Of a stretch of 25,856 nucleotides of DNA, positions 7,991 to 15,976 are shown piece by piece (position 1 is the first letter of the stretch; each line of letters opens with the position of its first letter). The notes under the pieces are model-generated. The model did not search any database. It was not told the DNA's origin and saw only the letters and a program-made list of their open reading frames with translations. The translations under genes were made by a program, and so were the position numbers. This DNA is from JBGZFC01 sp041846575 (GTDB lineage Bacteria > Bacteroidota > Bacteroidia > Bacteroidales > Dysgonomonadaceae): contig JBGZFC010000039.1 of the NCBI GenBank assembly GCA_041846575.1, positions 1 through 25,856 of the forward strand, read 5' to 3'.

Positions 7991-9272
7991 CTAATATTTT
8001 TAATCGGAAAGCGTATTCATATTTTGCTTGTGCTTGTTCGCCCAAAACCTGTGTAAGATTGCTTTTTGCTTGAAAAAGTTCGTACGCATTGGCACGGCCG
8101 TTATCAAATTTCTCCTGTGCAAACCGGAATGCTTCTTTACCCGATATTTCCGATTTTTGAGTTGCTTTCCACTTGCTTTGAGCGCCTACGGCATTGTGAT
8201 ATGCCTGCTCGATACGTTTTCTAAGGTCTATCTTAATCTTATCCATCTCGATGCGATTGTTTTCTACGGCAAGTTCGGCAGAACGAATATTGTTGCGAGT
8301 CTGAAACCTGTTGAAAATAGGAATACGCAAGTTGAAACCTAACGAATTGCTCATATTGTTGCGTAATTGCGAACCGAACGAATCATTTGGTCGGTTGCTC
8401 ATTTTATAATACCCTGTTCCAAAATTAGCACCAAATGACAATGAAGGATATAGCTGCGATTTTGCCATAAGCACCTCTTTCTCGCTACTTTGCAAGCGAT
8501 ATTCCGATGCACGAATTTCGGGACGGGCAAGTAGTGCTTGCTGATAAACGTCCGTTGGAGACAACAACAGCTCGTTACCGATTATTTGCTCCACAGGTGG
8601 CGTTACAACATCCATATTCGAAAAATCTTCAAGTTCCATAATCTGAGCCAAATCGAGCAACGCCAATTTCAGATTGCTTTCGGCTTGTACCTTGTTTTGT
8701 TCTTCGCGTGCACGTTGCGCTTCCAATTCATAAATTTCACCTTGCGCCATTCTTCCGCTTTTGATAAGCTCGTTGCGACGATAAATATTTTCATCAGTTA
8801 AGGCGATTTGCTCGTTGGCTATTTGTAAAAGCTCTTTTTGAAGCAAAACTTGCAGAAAAGCGGTTACTACACTCATCTCAATATCATCTTTAAACTTTTC
8901 TACATCGGCTTCTGCCGCGCTCAAATCGGCACGTTTGGCATCAATATTATGTTTCATCCGCAGTCCGTCGAAAAGTGTAATATCTGTTGATATCCCAAAC
9001 GAAGTTTGTGCAGAATTTGTGTTTTGATAGGTATTATCAAGCCCGATAGAACGACCAAACGTGAAGTTTTGTCCTGCTTGTGCGTTAAGATTAGGCAACA
9101 TATCATATCGTGCTTGCGAATATGCGATTTTGCGTTGTACTCTGTTCAACTCCTGCTGTTTTATTGTGCGATTATTTTGCAAAGCGATATTTATACACTC
9201 TTCAAGGGTGTATTGCTGTGCCATTCCTGCTAAGGAGAGGGAAAGTAAGAGTGTTATTATTATTGGTTTCAT
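7974..9272 (-). CDS. TolC-family outer-membrane efflux protein
   Basis: Outer-membrane channel of a tripartite pump, 432 residues, a usual length for the family. Signal peptide MKPIIITLLLSLSLAGMAQ, then the two typical OEP repeats: YTLEECINIALQNNRTIKQQ at the start of the first, and YQQALLARPEIRASEYRLQS at the start of the second, each with long alternating helices and short beta-strands (GFNLRIPIFNRFQTRNNI). It is the last pump gene in the order ATPase, permease, permease, adaptor, TolC, all on the minus strand. It is separated from the adaptor gene by 374 nt that carry a MITE-like repeat, an unusually large gap inside such an operon. Confidence 0.94.
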   Translation of the reverse strand: MKPIIITLLLSLSLAGMAQQYTLEECINIALQNNRTIKQQELNRVQRKIAYSQARYDMLPNLNAQAGQNFTFGRSIGLDNTYQNTNSAQTSFGISTDITLFDGLRMKHNIDAKRADLSAAEADVEKFKDDIEMSVVTAFLQVLLQKELLQIANEQIALTDENIYRRNELIKSGRMAQGEIYELEAQRAREEQNKVQAESNLKLALLDLAQIMELEDFSNMDVVTPPVEQIIGNELLLSPTDVYQQALLARPEIRASEYRLQSSEKEVLMAKSQLYPSLSFGANFGTGYYKMSNRPNDSFGSQLRNNMSNSLGFNLRIPIFNRFQTRNNIRSAELAVENNRIEMDKIKIDLRKRIEQAYHNAVGAQSKWKATQKSEISGKEAFRFAQEKFDNGRANAYELFQAKSNLTQVLGEQAQAKYEYAFRLKILEMLNK

Positions 9273-9293
9273 ATTTTTTAATTATTTCTGCCC

Positions 9294-9536
9294 GCTACTC
9301 TCCTCTTATTTGAGGAGAGTTCCCGCGAAAGCGAGAGTGAGGTTATAAGTTAATTATTGAACTATATTATTTAAGTAATTCGAGTTTTACGGTTTGAAAA
9401 TTTTTAAGTCTTTTAGTATTCGCAACGAACATTGAACGAGATTCGCAAATATTTGTATAATGATGAAACACCTGATAATTTATTGGCAGATATTTAATTC
9501 GCTTCGCTCGCCACCTTAAAATAAGGGGAGAGTTGC
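9294..9536. repeat. MITE-like element with imperfect terminal inverted repeats, between adaptor and tolC genes
   Basis: The 374-nt spacer 9273-9646 holds no gene. Its left end reads GCTACTCTCCTCTTATTTGA and the reverse complement of 9536 leftwards reads GCAACTCTCCCCTTATTTTA: about 17 of 20 match. Just inside each end are GCGAAAGCG and GCGAAGCG words. The left end also folds on itself (ACTCTCCTC, 6-nt loop, GAGGAGAGT) and is followed by a CGC-GAAA-GCG mini-hairpin. There is no coding capacity and no clear target duplication. This fits a small non-autonomous element or a palindromic intergenic repeat. Confidence 0.45.
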
Positions 9537-9610
9537 TATACCCAAAACAAATTATAATCCCAAATTAAAAGATTTTGTTCATTGATTTATAAAAGTCATA
9601 CTTCATGACA

Positions 9611-9645
9611 TAAACTCGTAACTCAATACTCAAAACTCAGGACTA
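9611..9645. repeat. Short-word repeat directly after the adaptor gene
   Basis: ACTCGTAACTCAATACTCAAAACTCAGGAC: four to five near copies of a 7-8 nt ACTC word, beginning two bases past the stop codon of the adaptor gene. Same style as the other gene-boundary word repeats in the window. Confidence 0.5.
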
Positions 9646-9646
9646 T

Positions 9647-10750
9647 TTACTTTTTCTTCTCAATTATCTCATTACCACGAACTTTCTCGTTCAATTTCAA
9701 TCCGCTGATAATTTCGATATTTATACCATCCGATAGTCCTACGGACACATGTTTGCGGTCGAACTGTTGCGGTTTCTCGCTTTTCACAACGTAAACAAAT
9801 GCCGAATCGTTACTAAATTCGATGCATGTTTCCGGCAGCATCATCACATCGTTTTTTTTGTCCAAAACAATGTCTGCATTGGCACTATATCCGGCACGAA
9901 TAAACACACCTTTAGGCATCTCCATTTTAGCTTTCATTTCGAACAAAATAGCTCCGCTCTCTTCGGTAGCTTTCGGCGAAACATACTCCAACATTGCCGG
10001 AATTTTCTTATCTTGAATTGCACCTATCGTAATCTCCATAGGCATTCCGGTTGAAAGTTTGCCCACTTCGGTTTCATCGATTTTACCTACAAAAAGCATA
10101 TCACTCAGGTTGGCAATGGAAGCAACCGTAGTTCCGTCGTTAAAGTTGTTGGTTTGAATAACAGAGTTTCCAACTTTTACCGGAATATCCAGAATTGTTC
10201 CGCTCACGGTAGCACGCACTAATGTGTTACTCGACTTTTGGGTACTTTTTGTCATACCGGTTTTAATTAAACTGAGGTTGTCGTTGGCAGCTTGAAGCTC
10301 TTCTTGGTCGTTTTTGTATTGAAGCTGCACCTTATCAAACTCTTCCTTCGAGATTACCCGATTTTCATAAAGTTTTCGGTCGCGTTCGTAATTCATCCTG
10401 CTCTGCTCGGCGGCAAGTTGTGCTCTCGAAACACGAGATTCGGCTCCGCTCAGGTTTACCATATCGGGCACAACCTGAATCTTCGCGATAATATCGCCTG
10501 CAACAACGACATCGCCAGCCTCTTTATACACTTCGGAAACGATACCCGACATTTGCGGCTTAATAAGAATTTCGTTACGTGGCTCTACTTTGCCTGTTGC
10601 CACCGTTTTCTTTTCGATATTACCTTTTGTAACTGTTTCAATTTGATACGTTTTTTGTACCGGACGCGATTTCTTATATAGAAACACAAATGTCCCGATA
10701 ACTAATAGTCCTAAAAGGGCTAATCCTGCAATTTTCAGTACTTTTTTCAT
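9647..10750 (-). CDS. MacA/HlyD-like periplasmic adaptor (membrane fusion protein)
   Basis: Adaptor linking the inner-membrane ABC permeases to the TolC-like channel, 367 residues. N-terminal anchor: MKKVLKIAGLALLGLLVIGTFVFLYKK. Then a barrel/lipoyl half (GNIEKKTVATGKVEPRNEI, IKPQMSGIVSEVYKEAGDVV), a short coiled-coil hairpin (about residues 78-155, LAAEQSRMNYERDRKLYENR), the second lipoyl half (LVRATVSGTILDIPVKVGNSV), a beta-barrel domain and a membrane-proximal domain. This order is that of MacA. The gene lies between permease 2 and tolC; its start is preceded by one of four related ~100-nt leaders. Confidence 0.93.
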   Translation of the reverse strand: MKKVLKIAGLALLGLLVIGTFVFLYKKSRPVQKTYQIETVTKGNIEKKTVATGKVEPRNEILIKPQMSGIVSEVYKEAGDVVVAGDIIAKIQVVPDMVNLSGAESRVSRAQLAAEQSRMNYERDRKLYENRVISKEEFDKVQLQYKNDQEELQAANDNLSLIKTGMTKSTQKSSNTLVRATVSGTILDIPVKVGNSVIQTNNFNDGTTVASIANLSDMLFVGKIDETEVGKLSTGMPMEITIGAIQDKKIPAMLEYVSPKATEESGAILFEMKAKMEMPKGVFIRAGYSANADIVLDKKNDVMMLPETCIEFSNDSAFVYVVKSEKPQQFDRKHVSVGLSDGINIEIISGLKLNEKVRGNEIIEKKK

Positions 10751-10860
10751 TGTTTTTTAGCGTTTATCTATTGGCTTTTGACTGTTAACTCTAAATTGAG
10801 TTTAGTTGCAATTATGCCAATAACATTGAGTTTATTTTTATTGTTTGTTTTTTCTTTTCT
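10751..10860 (-). repeat. Repeated ~100-nt leader, copy before the adaptor gene
   Basis: On the minus strand it contains AACAAACAATAAAAAT, then AATGTTATTGGCATAATTGCA, then AACAGTCAAAAGCCAATAGA, ending 12 nt before the ATG. This is the same order of blocks as in the leaders at 13581, 14399 and 16823. It is the most diverged of the four. Confidence 0.55.
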
Positions 10861-10953
10861 CATTTTAATTATTTCACTATCCTTACCAACAGTCAATGGA
10901 ATATATTCTTCAGTTCCCTCAGAATGGAAGGAATGTCGAAGCTCGGAACTACC

Positions 10954-12273
10954 TTACTCCTCAGCAATCGCCTCCACAGGTTTTATCATCATGGCTCGTT
11001 GAGCGGGAATAAGTCCAGCCAGCAGTCCTATAACAATTAGAATAATAAGTGAGCCTACCGCCATTGCAAAACTGATTTGTGGGTCTTTGAAAAATTGCTC
11101 GCCTTGACTTAATGCCACTCCTACTGCCGAAAGTAAACCTACACCCAACATAATTCCGCCAATTCCGGCCAAAACAGTCAGCACTACACTTTCGCTCAAA
11201 ATTTGCCCGATAATATTATTTGGTGTTGCTCCCAATGCACGACGGATACCAATCTCTTTGGTGCGTTCACGCACGGTTACAAGCATAATGTTACTCACAC
11301 CGACAGCTCCGGCGAAAAGTGTTCCGAGACCGACAATCCATATAAGCGCACCTATTCCGAGTCCCAGGTAGTTGAACATTTTGAATTGTTCTTCTATATT
11401 CATACTGAAAACCGCCGTTTTGTCGTCGGGCGAAATTTGATGTTGCTGTTTTAAAATTTCGATAATTTTATCTTGAACAGTTTTCACCGCTACACCGGGT
11501 TTAGCAGTAGCTGCCATAAAATGAATAATATTTCCCTGATTAAAAGCCTGTTGCATAGTTGTAAACGGCAACACAACAGTTTCGGCTGTATTTCCACCGA
11601 TACTTGCACCCGATGTGCTTCGTGCCACACCTATAACTTGAAAGTATATACCGTTTACGCGAATCTGCTTTCCTACGGGATTTTCGCCGTGAAACAGCAC
11701 CTCATAAACACGCTCACCGATAATACACACTTTGCGTTTTTCGGCAATATCAATATCGTTTACATATCGCCCGTAGAGCATTTTGCTTTTTTCGATTAAA
11801 TCGTATTCGGGATAACACCCTTTTACCAGATACGAACCGCTTTTATCGCCACGGACAACGTTTTTATCGCTGCCATCCCCTCCTCCGGCAAATAGCACAG
11901 GTGATATATACTGCAACTCATCCACACGTTGACGAATAATCGGCAAATCGCTATTGGTCATATTCCAAACACGCCCTTTCCTAAAACCTTTGTACGCTTC
12001 CGATGTACGTTCTGCCACAAAAAAGACCGAATTGGTTGCAAAACCTTCTATTTGTGACGATATTCCTTTTTCCAAAGCGTTACCTGCACCCACCATAAGC
12101 ACGAGCATAAATATCCCCCAGAAAACACCGAATGCCGTCAGAAAACTTCGCGATTTGTTACTTGTAATGGTAATCCATATCTCTTGCCAGCGGTCAATAT
12201 CGAAAGCCAATCTGAATTTTCTCCAAGAAGTGGCTTTCTTAAATTGTGGCTGACTATTTATCTCTTTTTTCAT
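10954..12273 (-). CDS. MacB-like ABC transporter permease (second of two)
   Basis: Inner-membrane permease of 439 residues without a fused ATPase. One N-terminal membrane helix (about residues 44-66, FLTAFGVFWGIFMLVLMVGA), a long periplasmic MacB_PCD domain (to about 300), then three C-terminal helices of the FtsX/MacB fold, with the coupling sequence VGVSNIMLVTVRERTKEIGIRRALGATP and the closing LIPAQRAMMIKPVEAIAEE. MacB-type systems use periplasmic mechanotransmission to expel peptides, macrolides or lipids through TolC. It is clearly paralogous to the next permease, so the pump is probably a heterodimer. 44 nt separate them, filled by a short-word repeat. Confidence 0.93.
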   Translation of the reverse strand: MKKEINSQPQFKKATSWRKFRLAFDIDRWQEIWITITSNKSRSFLTAFGVFWGIFMLVLMVGAGNALEKGISSQIEGFATNSVFFVAERTSEAYKGFRKGRVWNMTNSDLPIIRQRVDELQYISPVLFAGGGDGSDKNVVRGDKSGSYLVKGCYPEYDLIEKSKMLYGRYVNDIDIAEKRKVCIIGERVYEVLFHGENPVGKQIRVNGIYFQVIGVARSTSGASIGGNTAETVVLPFTTMQQAFNQGNIIHFMAATAKPGVAVKTVQDKIIEILKQQHQISPDDKTAVFSMNIEEQFKMFNYLGLGIGALIWIVGLGTLFAGAVGVSNIMLVTVRERTKEIGIRRALGATPNNIIGQILSESVVLTVLAGIGGIMLGVGLLSAVGVALSQGEQFFKDPQISFAMAVGSLIILIVIGLLAGLIPAQRAMMIKPVEAIAEE

Positions 12274-12280
12274 TTTGTTT

Positions 12281-12317
12281 CAAATTAAATCGTAATTCGT
12301 AAATCCAAAATCGTAAA
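12281..12317. repeat. Short-word repeat between the two permease genes
   Basis: The spacer reads AAATCGTAATTCGTAAATCC followed by AAAATCGTAAATCA: repeated AATCGTAA(T/A)TC units that fill the whole gap from the stop codon of permease 1 almost to the ATG of permease 2. Confidence 0.55.
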
Positions 12318-13580
12318 TCACTCTTGTCTCATTGCCTCTATCGGCTTAATTTTCACTGCCTTTCTCGCGGGCAGATAACCGGCAATAACTCCCGAAATAA
12401 TCAACAGAATAGTTGCAAAAAAGGCATATCCCATATCCACGGTAGGATTTTTAAATACCGACATCTGCATACCTCCGTCAGAACTTTGCGCAGCGTTTGC
12501 TGATTGCTCCATAATAAAGTTTATCAATTCTGTAAGCCCGATTCCTAAAATCATTCCGATATATCCGAAAATGGCGGTTATAATAATGGATTCCAGAATA
12601 ATAGATTTCAATATGGATGTCGGCGGTGCTCCAATGGCTTTGCGAATACCGATTTCGCGTGTACGTTCTTTTACCGACACCAACATTATATTGCTGACAC
12701 CCACAATTCCGGCAATAAGCGTAAGAATGCCGATAATGGTTACAAATATGTTGATTCCGCCGAATATTTTCATTGTTTCGATGTAGTCGGCTTGCGAATT
12801 GTTAATCCAAAGTGCTTGTGTATCGTCCGGATTGAAACTGAGCCTGCGACCCATAATATTTCGCAACGATTTATTGAAACTTTCGTTTTCAGCTTTCGAT
12901 TCAAGTCCTTCCACAGTAAAAGTAAGTTGATAGAACTTTTTTTCTGAATTAAAAACAGCTTGCGATGTAGAAAACGGGATATAGGCAACCGGACCGCCCC
13001 ACTGCTCTTTTTTAGAATTTATACCGATAACTTTAAACATTAGCTGACCAACCTTTACATATTCGCCAATTGGCGATTTGTCTTTAAAAAGCACCTCTGC
13101 AATTTTTCTGTCGAGAACAATCACTTTGCTTTTCTGATTGAAATCAAGCTCATTGATAAATCGTCCTGCACTTGACTCAAAAATCAGTTTTTCTATTTCA
13201 GCATAACTCGGCATCACTCCGCCTACCTGATACGAACCGTATTCAGTTCCATAGGAGATGTTTTGCGTTTTATCGGAACGGGCTGTAACCAACCGACTTT
13301 CGTCTATTTCTTCATCAACAACCGAAACTTCCTGTTCGGAAAACTTGATATTTCGTCCCGATTTCAATCCTTTATGTGGCATAGATGTTGTTCCTGCCCA
13401 CAAGTTGATGCGGTTTGTGGCACGCTGCTCAAAATTAGATGTTACACCGTTTCTCAATCCGTTTCCCGCACCCAACAGTACGATAAGAATAAAAATTCCC
13501 CACGAAACCGACAATCCGGTAAGCGTGGTACGCAGTTTGTTTTTGCGTAGGGTGGCAAATATTTCTTGTAATAAATCCAT
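12318..13580 (-). CDS. MacB-like ABC transporter permease (first of two)
   Basis: Inner-membrane permease of 420 residues, partner of the second permease and of the ATPase encoded just upstream. N-terminal helix (about 21-43, TGLSVSWGIFILIVLLGAGN), periplasmic MacB_PCD domain with IGEYVKVGQLMFKVIGI, three C-terminal helices, the coupling motif VGVSNIMLVSVKERTREIGIRKAIGAPP and the ending LPARKAVKIKPIEAMRQE. The start is ATG 13580, which is immediately preceded by a leader repeat. Two separate permeases of this kind next to one ATPase are common in Bacteroidetes MacB-like operons. Confidence 0.93.
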   Translation of the reverse strand: MDLLQEIFATLRKNKLRTTLTGLSVSWGIFILIVLLGAGNGLRNGVTSNFEQRATNRINLWAGTTSMPHKGLKSGRNIKFSEQEVSVVDEEIDESRLVTARSDKTQNISYGTEYGSYQVGGVMPSYAEIEKLIFESSAGRFINELDFNQKSKVIVLDRKIAEVLFKDKSPIGEYVKVGQLMFKVIGINSKKEQWGGPVAYIPFSTSQAVFNSEKKFYQLTFTVEGLESKAENESFNKSLRNIMGRRLSFNPDDTQALWINNSQADYIETMKIFGGINIFVTIIGILTLIAGIVGVSNIMLVSVKERTREIGIRKAIGAPPTSILKSIILESIIITAIFGYIGMILGIGLTELINFIMEQSANAAQSSDGGMQMSVFKNPTVDMGYAFFATILLIISGVIAGYLPARKAVKIKPIEAMRQE

Positions 13581-13733
13581 GTTGTCTGTTGGCTGTTAGC
13601 TATTGGCTGTAGGATTTGCGTTGGGCTGATTTACCGTTAGACCAATAACGTTACCATTTTTTGTTTATTTATACTTATTTTCAATTAGTTGTACTTATCC
13701 GCCAATGACTAATAGCTAATAGCCAATAGCTAA
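13581..13733 (-). repeat. Repeated ~100-nt leader, copy before permease 1, with inverted ends
   Basis: Minus-strand blocks: AATAAACAAAAAATGG, GTTATTGGTCTAACGGTAAA, TCAGCCCAACGCAAATCC, ACAGCCAATAGCTAACAGCC, then ATG. The plus-strand 13-mer TTAGCTATTGGCT (13596-13608) is the exact reverse complement of 13721-13733, which includes the stop codon of the ATPase gene, so the spacer transcript can fold into a stem with a 112-nt loop. Confidence 0.65.
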
Positions 13734-14398
13734 ACACCACTCTCAATCTCCCCGTCTTTCAATCGAATAATTCGATTTGTGATGTCTGCCACCGATTGTT
13801 CGTGAGTTACAATAATTGTAGTAATGCCTTGTTTATTCAAATCGGAAAGAACATCCATAACCTCTATAGTAGTTTGACTGTCCAATGCACCTGTCGGCTC
13901 ATCGGCAAGAATAATTTTCGGGTTTGAAATCATAGCACGGGCGATGGCTACTCGCTGTTTTTGTCCGCCCGAAAGTTCGTTAGGCATGTGAAGCGCCCAA
14001 TCTTTCAGTCCCATTTTGTCGAGATGTTCCATCGCGATAATGTTGCGGCGTTTTCGGCTCACATTTTTATAATAGAGCGGAAGCGCGACATTTTCCAACG
14101 CGTTTTTGAAATTTATAAGATTGAACGATTGAAATATAAACCCTATCATTTCGTTACGATACTTTGCCGCCTGTTTTTCACTCAAGTTCTTGATGAGCGT
14201 TCCGTTTAATCTATACTCGCCCGAATCGTAGGTATCTAAAATACCCAAAATATTAAGCAATGTAGATTTTCCGGAACCGGAAGCTCCCATAATTGAAACA
14301 TATTCGCCTGTTTCAATAGTGAGACTGATGCCTTTAAGCACATGCAACGATATGGCTTCGGTATTGTAAGATTTGTGTATGTTTGTAAGAGTAATCAT
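13730..14398 (-). CDS. MacB/LolD-type ABC transporter ATP-binding protein
   Basis: Cytoplasmic ATPase of 222 residues that powers the two MacB-like permeases. Motifs in order: Walker A GASGSGKST, Q-loop in FIFQSFNLI, signature LSGGQKQRVAIARA, Walker B IILADEPTGALD, H-loop THE. The closest family is the MacB/LolD/FtsE group (3.A.1.122/125). It is the first gene of the pump operon. I see no promoter box in 14399-14747 and no terminator after the GntR gene, so read-through from the upstream ABC-GntR operon is possible. Its TAG stop lies within a word repeat. Confidence 0.95.
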   Translation of the reverse strand: MITLTNIHKSYNTEAISLHVLKGISLTIETGEYVSIMGASGSGKSTLLNILGILDTYDSGEYRLNGTLIKNLSEKQAAKYRNEMIGFIFQSFNLINFKNALENVALPLYYKNVSRKRRNIIAMEHLDKMGLKDWALHMPNELSGGQKQRVAIARAMISNPKIILADEPTGALDSQTTIEVMDVLSDLNKQGITTIIVTHEQSVADITNRIIRLKDGEIESGV

Positions 14399-14510
14399 TT
14401 TTTTATTGGCTGTTGGCTATTGGCTTTTAGCTGTTGGATTTATATCGGGTTGATTAGCAATTGCTCCAATAACCTTGATTTCTATTGTTTGTTTATTATT
14501 AAAATTTATA
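14399..14510 (-). repeat. Repeated ~100-nt leader, copy before the MacB-type ATPase
   Basis: Minus-strand blocks: AATAAACAAACAATAGAAAT, GGTTATTGGAGCAATTGC, AATCAACCCGATATAAATCC, AACAGCTAAAAGCCAATAGC and CAACAGCCAAT, then A-run and ATG. Block order and spacing match the leader at 13581. The rest of the 349-nt gap (14511-14747) holds a REP-like palindrome and the right copy of the 28-bp direct repeat, with no gene. Confidence 0.65.
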
Positions 14511-14611
14511 TCCGCAGAACTTCCTAATCAATTGCTACGTCCTTTTGTTCAATCCGCTTTAGCCGAAATTTAAATAATCTTGGGTAAGGATCTTTTTTAT
14601 AGGAGGTTTTC

Positions 14612-14632
14612 CCGCGAGTTAAAAACTCGTGG
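14612..14632. repeat. REP-like palindrome
   Basis: CCGCGAGTT, loop AAA, AACTCGTGG: a 9-bp stem with one G-T position. Short palindromes of this form are scattered between genes in many Bacteroidetes. It has no T-run, so it is not a typical terminator. Confidence 0.45.
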
Positions 14633-14705
14633 TAATTGATAAATGTTTTTAGAATACATAGCGTATAATCATATTGTTTTATTAGACATATCTTCAACTG
14701 TTTTT

Positions 14706-14733
14706 GTTACAAAAAATCAGTTAATTAACATTT
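14706..14733. repeat. 28-bp direct repeat, right copy (after the GntR gene)
   Basis: GTTACAAAAAATCA, then G, TTA, A, TTAACATTT; 26 of 28 positions equal the copy at 7963-7990. It lies 15 nt past the GntR stop and, with the left copy, brackets exactly the five-gene pump operon. Confidence 0.75.
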
Positions 14734-14747
14734 TGTTCCTTTTAACA

Positions 14748-15122
14748 TCACTTCTTTTGCTCTTCTAAAACAGATTTCAAGTTTTCAACAAAATCATCTA
14801 AACTAATCTCCAACAGAGTTATCTTCTTAGCAATAGCATGCAATTCAGTCTCAATAAATTCATTTTTATACATCTTCTTAACGCTCTTTTTAGCATCGGG
14901 CGACGCGAAAAATCCCACACCTCGCTTATCGTAAATAATTTCGAGAGATTTCAGATGGTCGTAACTGCGCATCACGGTATTGGGGTTTACTCCCAATTGC
15001 GCACCCATCTCTCTGATTGATGGTATTCGTTCATCTTCGGCGTACTCATCGTTGAGAATTTTCTCGCAAATCGAATCCGATATTTGAAGATAAATCGGCT
15101 TATGCTCGTCGAAGTTCATCAT
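14748..15122 (-). CDS. YtrA-type GntR family transcriptional regulator
   Basis: DNA-binding repressor of 124 residues, the short YtrA subfamily without a large effector domain. The winged helix covers about residues 5-75: PIYLQISDSICEKIL, DERIPSIREMGAQLGVNPNTVMRSYDHLK (the recognition helix is NPNTVMRSY) and the wing YDKRGVGFFASP; a short dimerising helix follows. Start: ATG 15122 or 15119; an in-frame TTG at 15128 overlaps the permease stop (TTGA) and cannot be excluded. It is the third gene of ABC ATPase-permease-GntR, so it probably represses its own operon through the ATTAGTG repeats at 16964-16980. In Firmicutes the regulator is usually first in such operons; here it is last. Confidence 0.9.
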   Translation of the reverse strand: MMNFDEHKPIYLQISDSICEKILNDEYAEDERIPSIREMGAQLGVNPNTVMRSYDHLKSLEIIYDKRGVGFFASPDAKKSVKKMYKNEFIETELHAIAKKITLLEISLDDFVENLKSVLEEQKK

Positions 15123-15124
15123 AA

Positions 15125-15916
15125 TCAATATCTTTTAGTTTTCATTATACGGTATGAACCTATCATAAAGATTATCGGCATAACTGTTTCTATAAATATT
15201 CTGATTATCAGACCAAAAGTTACCAACGGATGGTCTTCTTTGTAAAACTCAAACAAGCCGCGACCATTTACATTAATAGTCATAGTGTCTGAAAATGTAT
15301 CGAAATAACCGTATAAGTCAATAATTTTTATTACTACTGCTATTATAATCATACTCAAAATATTTACAGCCATAAAACTTGAAGCAGTTTTAAGCAGTTT
15401 TCGTCTTACAAAAAACATATTGCAGAAAAATAGGGCTTGCAAAGAAAGAAATGATAACAAAAAACCGTCGATAAACAACGAGTTTCTGAATATATCAACA
15501 ATTGCATAACCGGTTTGATATTTGGGAAACAGAGTTGTCAATAATGCGTCGCTTCCGCCAAAAAAGACCAAAACCATAAGTGGTGCGAAGAATACACAGT
15601 AGATTTGCATTGCCACAAATTTCTCCATGACCGATGCAGGAAGCATCACTTCCGATAAGCCTTTTTTCGGATGATTGTAGAAGTAGTAATAAAAGAAAGA
15701 TGAAAAGATAAAAAATACAATCACCAAAAATGTAAGCATGTCGCTTCTAAAAGAAAGAGAAGGTCCTTCTCCCGATGTTAATTCGCCTAATAGTAGAAAC
15801 AAAATAGGAAGTCCCGCTAAAATGAGAGCATTATTTAGCAACATTTTTGAGTTTTGTTGAAACGTTCTGCGAAAAAGCAGCCATACTCTCTTTAATTGAA
15901 ATATATTGTTATCCAT
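15125..15916 (-). CDS. ABC-2 type transporter permease
   Basis: Inner-membrane protein of 263 residues with about six predicted helices (around 28-42, 62-80, 102-122, 145-170, 180-197 and 233-252). Low sequence conservation, as usual for ABC-2 permeases; the call rests on topology and on its place between the ATPase and the GntR gene. The substrate is unknown; relatives in YtrA-controlled operons respond to cell-wall-active agents (family knowledge, not shown here). The gap to the ATPase gene is 60 nt; the stop overlaps the alternative TTG start of the regulator. Confidence 0.83.
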   Translation of the reverse strand: MDNNIFQLKRVWLLFRRTFQQNSKMLLNNALILAGLPILFLLLGELTSGEGPSLSFRSDMLTFLVIVFFIFSSFFYYYFYNHPKKGLSEVMLPASVMEKFVAMQIYCVFFAPLMVLVFFGGSDALLTTLFPKYQTGYAIVDIFRNSLFIDGFLLSFLSLQALFFCNMFFVRRKLLKTASSFMAVNILSMIIIAVVIKIIDLYGYFDTFSDTMTINVNGRGLFEFYKEDHPLVTFGLIIRIFIETVMPIIFMIGSYRIMKTKRY

Positions 15917-15976
15917 TGTGTTATATTTTATTTAATGCTGATTTTTAATATATGTTTGTGACTATTGCGGATAAGA

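Noticed and set aside
15119..15128. TTG 15128 as the start of the GntR gene with translational coupling
   Set aside because: Two ATG codons follow at once (15122, 15119) and both keep the whole domain; the TTG is possible but not needed.
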